The position numbers and the translations under genes are program-made. The notes beneath the pieces were generated by a model. That model had not been told where the DNA came from, ran no database searches, and worked only from the letters and a program-made list of their open reading frames with translations. A stretch of DNA of 64,000 nt, taken from NCBI GenBank assembly GCA_950295325.1, contig OX485809.1, forward strand, positions 372,001 through 436,000, written 5' to 3'. This DNA is from Polytrichum commune (Eukaryota; Streptophyta; Polytrichopsida; Polytrichales; Polytrichaceae). This document shows positions 58,861-64,000 of the stretch, piece by piece. Each line of letters begins with the position of its first letter. The first letter of the stretch is position 1.

Positions 58861-61800
58861 TTGGTTGGAGTAGCAATACACGTGCGAACAAATGATAGGG
58901 TATTTTAAAAACATGGGGGCAAAAAATTATAATTGGACTTAAGAGTAATATAGGGTATCAAAAATGACACTGGACATCTTTAAAGTACTATAGGGTATGA
59001 AATAATGGGTAATTTGGAATTATAAGTAAGGCAAGCCATTTTTCTATTAAGCCAAAATAGAAGTTTACATAATGATAGCATGTGAAAAAAAAGAAGAGAA
59101 TTGAAAGTAATACCCCCCTATAAAATAGTGGTTGTTCGCACCTATATCCTTAACTTTTTAACACACTGCCCCCCCCGAGTAAGTATCCCATTTGAGTCTC
59201 CTTACTAAAGACAAAGGGCACTTTAGTGTAGGCTATTGTCTTATTTGAATTAATTCCTTTAAGTGCAACTTGAAGTGGCAGTACCGTCAACCTTTCATGA
59301 TTTTCAATATTTTTTGATTAATCATAATCTAAGTTATTATGTCCAACAATAGTCTTTTACTTGATATTGGCTAGAGTAAGCATGATATACAAGAGTGGTA
59401 ATCATAGGCCAAACCACAAAATGATTAGGAAAACATGGTCTTGTTCATTCCCCTACTTGTTTCTTTTCTAATGAGTACTTCACTATGTATCCTTATCTTA
59501 GATTATTTGCGCACTTTTAGTTTTCATGCCATAGGTAATATCTTTGGACTAGGGGCGAGTGAACTTAGCCACCATGTTTAGTTTAATCCAAGGATCCACT
59601 TTAGCATATAGCGGTGAACTCTTACCAACATCAAATTAGTGTTAGGTACTTCCTAAAATTCAATCACTGAATTTGTTTGTTGCCTTGGTGTCTCCTCTAC
59701 CTCTTCAGAGGCAATGGACTTGCCTTATTTGACCCTTTAGCTGCTCTTTATAACTTGGATCACAAAGTCTTTTTGTCCCCTCCAAGTTATCTTGCCTCTT
59801 TATAGTCAATGGTCTAGACAACCTCTCCTTTCAACTTCCAATTCTACTCAAGGTTAGGAAGACAAAAACTTGGCCTTTTTGGATAGCTCTCTCTTTGCGA
59901 ATCTAGACGCCTCCAATTCCTGGTTTAAACATCCTTTCTCTCTCTTCTCTTATTCATGGATTGATCCAACATATCGCAATGACAATATTTTAATTTTCAA
60001 TCATGTAAATGTAATTTTCTCTCAGCAGTTATGAATCTCTCTTAGACCACCTCTCATTGATAGAAATCTCTAAAATTTAAACTCAAGCTCGTGGATAAAC
60101 CATAGTCCTAACCGTGGTCCTAACATATGGTTGAATCCCTGTCAATTCACAATTAGAGAGACCATAACCTGAGAGGGGATTTCAAAGTAGTGGTAATATA
60201 CCAAGACCATTCTCACCTATGGCTGAGGAAACACTCCTTGAGGCTTGAGTAAATGAGATAAAAATGAGATTTCGCACTATGGTTCCACCTACATACATAT
60301 AATTTAGTAAATTTAAATTACCTTGAATGTATTGTAGTGATTTTATTATCAGACAATTGTCCTACACTTATGAGCTGCTTATAAGTTATCCCAAACTAAA
60401 AGTTGAGCATGGATGACTTAATTTGAGATGACTTAAGAGTCGAAGAAAATTATATTCACAAGATGAATATCCTTAGAATTAGAGACTCAATGGCCTTGCC
60501 CTATGAATCACACATAGTACTCTGACCGAATTAGATACTTATCATTCACGTATGCAGTTCACATAGAAAATCAACAAGACCACTAGAATCTCCACTGGCG
60601 TGTTGGACAACTCTATAAATAAAATGGCTCAAAATTAGGTACAACCTTGTACATTCACCTTGGGGCAATTTGATTACCCACAATTCAGACAATTGACTTC
60701 ACACAATTGTATCAAACTTACAAAATACTTTTGGGAAGCACCTATCCAAATATCAAGGTTCAGATCCATTCCTATCATGCTATGATCTTTTTGGTCTCTA
60801 CTTTCTGGAATCTCGAGACAATAGCCTTTAAGGACTTCATTACTTGAATTTTTCTAGTTTGTATCAAGTCATATTCACATTTGGATCCTATTTAAGCTTT
60901 ACCAGAAACAAAAATTCTGCCACAATAAGCTTGTATGGAAGTATTTTCATGCCTTGTGAAGAAGGTTGGAGATAAGAAGGTGTGTGCATGGCTTTGTGAA
61001 TGTGATCTAGAGTGGTTGTCAAGACAAATGTGTCAAATAATTCAAATAATTTGAACCAAAATTTAGAATGAGCACGCAACCAATCACCATGATGTTATGA
61101 TACTATTGGGTTGACAAGGTCAAATTAGACAACATGGGCACCATAGACTAGCTACACCATACAATCTAGCTAGTGATAGCGTGCACTATAATACGACCTT
61201 GGCATAATTTTGGGGGTTTAAATTTATTGTTAAGCATAAGTGTGGTGTATATGGAACAAGATTAGAAATGCTATGTGGCATGAATAGAAAACAAACACTA
61301 AAATATGTGCTTTAAACTAAAATGCAAGAACCGGAAAACAAAAAGTCTGCATTTGAGCAAATAGATGTGACATTAACAATTGAGTTCATATGCAATGATT
61401 AGCTTTCACAATATGTAAAATAAAATTAGCTTTAGTGTTTTAGTTGAAATGTGAGCTTAAGAGGTAGTGGAATTTGAAAGAGCATTGAGTGTAAAAAAAC
61501 ATCATGATTCATTGGAAGTCATTGGAGAGGCAACTATAGGATATTAGTAACTGAACCCACACTACTGCTCCATTTATTATGGGATATGGGCTCTTGAGTT
61601 TAGACTTGCGGAGCGAACACCACGATTGTTTAGGGTTTGTGGGTTAACTAAGGCAATGATATATTGAGCAATTGGTAGAAATGAGAATATGTGAGAGGGG
61701 GAATCACATGTAGGTAGTGGGGAATCCCAAAATTATTCACCCAATGTTGGGTTGTTTGTCCGGGGGCTAGACTATTCATTGGAAACCTAAATGACCTGTG

Positions 61801-62943
61801 TGGGTCACTATGGAATTAGACCCCCTATATAAGAGAAGTTCATATAGAAAAATCAAATGTATATACACTAACGATATGCTTGAAAATGGACTCATATATT
61901 TATACTAAGCTTTGCAATTTAATGTGATAAATGCATCCACTGCATACACAAAATATAAATCACAAACTCAATAGGCCTTTCTTAAAATTAAAATCCACTT
62001 TTACTTTCCAATGAGAAAGTCGTTGAACATTTTTTTTAAGCTTAGCATGTATTAATCAATGATTGCATCAAATAAACAGAAACAAGAGCACAATATCTTC
62101 ACCACAATTTGGAGAGGAAACTCAAGGGAGCCCATGAGCATTCCAAGAGCCTCATGTTTGTAAAAACCTTGAATCCACATACACACCCTAACAAGAATGG
62201 ACATGCTAGTCATTGAAGACTATTACCATATGACCACAAAGGATGATTATTTGAATTGGATGAAACTAACACATCTATTGTCAATCGTCCTCTAAACCTT
62301 AGGGCCCCCTTTGTACATCCACGTTTACCTCAATTTTCCTAATAGTCCTTTTGAATGTACACACTAGAGAAAATAGTACCTCTCCCTTATGTAAATTATG
62401 TACGCTAATACCTCAAAAAAAAATACCCCTTCTTACACTCATGTTTAGTTTGTACATGGTATGAAGAATCCATTCCTTGGGGGTTTCTTGGGAAGGAGGG
62501 TAGCCCCACATTGGTTTAGGGTTTAGCAAGATTAATTGTTGTTATTCGCCAAGGACATTTTTACTGGGGATATTGGTACATGATGTCGAAGAATTTAGTT
62601 TGTGCACAACCTAAAGGACTATGCCTTCACTGTACTCAATCATGTTATGAGTTACAAGCTTAAATTTGCGAAATAAATTTGAAGACAATAATTGCATCGA
62701 CATTCGATGTCCAAACAAAATGTACAAAAAGATCCAAGACCCTAAAACAAATACATTCAGACAAGATATTTCAAGTGCATCAAGCTTACCTTGAACCAGT
62801 CCGCGCCGCACCTCATACCTCTTTTCTAAATCAATACCAATATTGGCGTAACACATGCCACGAGGCGCCACACAATGTGTAAATGGGAACTTTCTGGGTC
62901 TGTATTTTACACCTTCCTTTTGTATAAAAGTCATGTATCATGG
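58861..62943. other. Gene-free stretch
   Basis: Four kilobases with only short open frames (60888-61079, 62611-62934, 62679-62882), none with a domain. No tRNA, clear TIR pair or tandem repeat was seen. Confidence 0.4.
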
Positions 62944-63895
62944 GCTATGTCTGTACCAATGTTGAACGGGTATCTGTCCCGCACAAGGGTCTGTAAAAGG
63001 GTATGTACACTGGTTTGTGATACCAGCTTGAACTACCAAGCAGTGCGCAAATACCAGGTTCATACCCGGGCCCTGGACTCACTGCCAACCCTAAACCTGG
63101 TCACTAACCCGTACCTTGCTCAACGATGAGCTTGGAAACCCTTAAACATGCACGTCTTTGTTCATTATGCCTGCTTCCGGCGATGTACGGGTTTGTTGTG
63201 TGCACAGTGTACTACAAGTAGTGGAGCTTTGTTGCTGGGGTTAAGCTAGCAACATTGATTAATGTGGGAGAGAGGGTGTTGCACCTTCAAGAAGAGGTAA
63301 TTCCGTTTTGTCTTTGCTTGAAGCACCAACTTCATATAACAACTAGGGTTTGTGTTTGCTAAACAAGTTTAGTGAAGAGGAGTTGATTGCAGCGGGTGAG
63401 CTAGAGTGAGATTTAGCTTGAGGGCATTGTTTGATTGTTTTTTATCAATTCAACTTTGTTTGATTAAACTGATGTTGGTCGAAGTAGTCCATGTTGATCC
63501 GATTCAATACTTAGTCAAGCATGACAATTTGATAAATTCAAATCATGATTCAATTTGATCAGTTTGCTCAAGTTCATGCTTCATCTGTTTTGGATTTTTT
63601 TTTAATTTTTTTATAAATGATTAATTAATTAAATTCTCTCTTAAAAACCTTAAAATGACATACCATACCCTTGCACTGGGCACCTTGGTATATGAAAAAA
63701 AATCACACCATAACACGTACCCTAAAATTCAAGAAATTTTACAAGACCACATACACATACCCTACCTTGAAAATACAAAACCTTTGTAATATCAATACCT
63801 CGATGTTCTACATTTCCAAGAAATTTTCAAAAACCAGGCCTCCCCTGTATGCACTTTACAACATACCCGTTCAACACTGGTCTGTACCTACCCAT
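62944..63895. mobile_element. Possible TIR element, about 950 bp
   Basis: The left CCAATGTTGAACGGGTAT (near 62956) is mirrored by ATACCCGTTCAACACTGG (63863-63880). Other ACGGGTAT and TACCCT words recur inside. No transposase is present and the ends and target duplication are not resolved. Confidence 0.4.
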
Positions 63896-64000
63896 TCCCA
63901 GAAATTGCACTTGTCAGAGTCATAAGCTTTGAGTGAATGTCGGTATAAGTGAACGATGCTTCTTTGGACGACAATCATGGTTTCGGGAGACGTCCCTCCT

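Overview
The window is nuclear DNA from a plant that probably makes flagellated sperm. It has GT-AG introns of roughly 80 to 2,300 bases, intronic MITEs, copia and SINE relics, and a TATA plus pyrimidine-patch promoter. Its gene products read like land-plant orthologues. The left edge carries the first exons of CFAP58, a motile-cilium protein. That points to a bryophyte, lycophyte, fern, cycad, Ginkgo or streptophyte alga rather than a flowering plant or conifer. The species cannot be named from the sequence.

Only four supportable genes occupy 64 kb. (1) CFAP58, minus strand, 5' part only, 721-1821. (2) A UBP1/TIA-1-like three-RRM RNA-binding protein, plus strand, 22427-29014, 12 coding exons, 484 aa. 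(3) U1-70K of the U1 snRNP, minus strand, 31821-36615, 10 firm coding exons plus a small uncertain last one, about 378 aa. (4) DDI1, a ubiquitin-receptor/retropepsin-fold protease, plus strand, 43730-52775, 16 coding exons, 417 aa. A decayed BMT5-like (DUF2431) gene lies near 9.0-9.5 kb.

Layout. 1-1.8 kb: CFAP58. 1.8-18.9 kb: repeat-rich gene-free DNA with MITEs, a CACTA-like element containing a SINE, an AT minisatellite, a 62-bp tandem repeat and a degenerate ~150-bp array. 18.9-22.4 kb: four tandem copies of a promoter/leader cassette, interrupted by three mobile elements; the last copy feeds UBP1. 22.4-36.8 kb: UBP1 and U1-70K, convergent, with an LTR relic between them. 36.8-39.5 kb: an array of ~300-bp units. 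39.5-43.7 kb: MITE, microsatellites and the DDI1 leader. 43.7-52.8 kb: DDI1, whose first intron holds a palindromic minisatellite and whose other introns hold MITEs and SINE-like repeats. 53.9-56.1 kb: a dead copia polyprotein with a MITE inside. 56.1-64 kb: no genes seen.

There is no operon logic here. UBP1 and U1-70K act in the same process: U-rich intron recognition and U1 snRNP 5' splice-site recognition. The most unusual structures are the iterated UBP1 promoter cassette with a transposon between its TATA region and its initiator region, the DDI1 minisatellite whose units are built around a loop-free ~21-bp inverted repeat, and a GC-AG intron in CFAP58. Exon joints were placed by hand from splice motifs and family protein order; they have not been checked against transcripts or databases.
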